Of a stretch of DNA of 6,811 nt, positions 6,776 to 6,811 are shown in pieces. The translations under genes and the position numbers were made by a program. The first letter of the stretch is position 1. Each line of letters begins with the position of its first letter. This DNA comes from an uncultured Jannaschia sp. GTDB taxonomy: Bacteria > Pseudomonadota > Alphaproteobacteria > Rhodobacterales > Rhodobacteraceae. The notes under the pieces are model-generated. The model searched no databases, was not told the DNA's origin, and worked only from the letters and a program-made list of their open reading frames with translations. The stretch lies in contig CALFSY010000149.1 of assembly GCA_937916365.1 (NCBI GenBank), positions 1 to 6,811 of the forward strand. The letters run 5' to 3'.

Positions 6776-6811
6776 GGGTTGAGCATTGGGTTTTGGGGCG
6801 GATATTCGGCC

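Noticed and set aside
6776..6811. Terminator or downstream gene start after amtB
   Set aside because: The 36 bases show no inverted repeat, T-tract or convincing start; the window ends too soon to tell.

Overview
The window looks like core chromosome of an alphaproteobacterium, most likely of the Rhodobacterales. This rests on the AmtB and PII (GlnK) sequences, on the style of the two penicillin-binding proteins (PBPs), and on a moderate GC content. The genus cannot be named from the sequence alone. There is no mobile element, CRISPR array, tRNA or rRNA, and no sign of a novel multi-gene system.

Layout: (1) Positions 53-2611 (+) encode a class A PBP of the PBP1A type, with a glycosyltransferase, an OB-like insert and a transpeptidase. 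(2) Positions 2670-4802 (-) encode a second, shorter class A PBP without the OB-like insert. It converges on the first gene across a 58-bp gap that shows no convincing terminator hairpin. (3) Positions 4803-5067 are a divergent control region between the second PBP gene and glnK. It is AT-rich in the middle. It holds a 23-bp imperfect palindrome resembling an NtrC site, a widely spaced perfect 9-bp inverted repeat, and a small GC-rich hairpin in the glnK leader. (4) Positions 5068-5406 (+) encode the PII signal protein GlnK, and 5441-6775 (+) encode the ammonium transporter AmtB. They are 34 bp apart and almost certainly form one operon. The last 36 bases hold nothing recognisable.

The genes form two functional groups. 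The convergent PBPs polymerise and cross-link peptidoglycan at the outer face of the inner membrane. GlnK and AmtB are the classic nitrogen-sensing pair: uridylylated GlnK leaves the channel open when nitrogen is scarce, and de-uridylylated GlnK plugs it after an ammonium upshift. All key catalytic, binding and modification residues looked for are present in the four proteins. The main annotation gains are corrected start codons for glnK (GTG at 5068) and the second PBP (ATG at 4802), and the candidate regulatory elements upstream of glnK.
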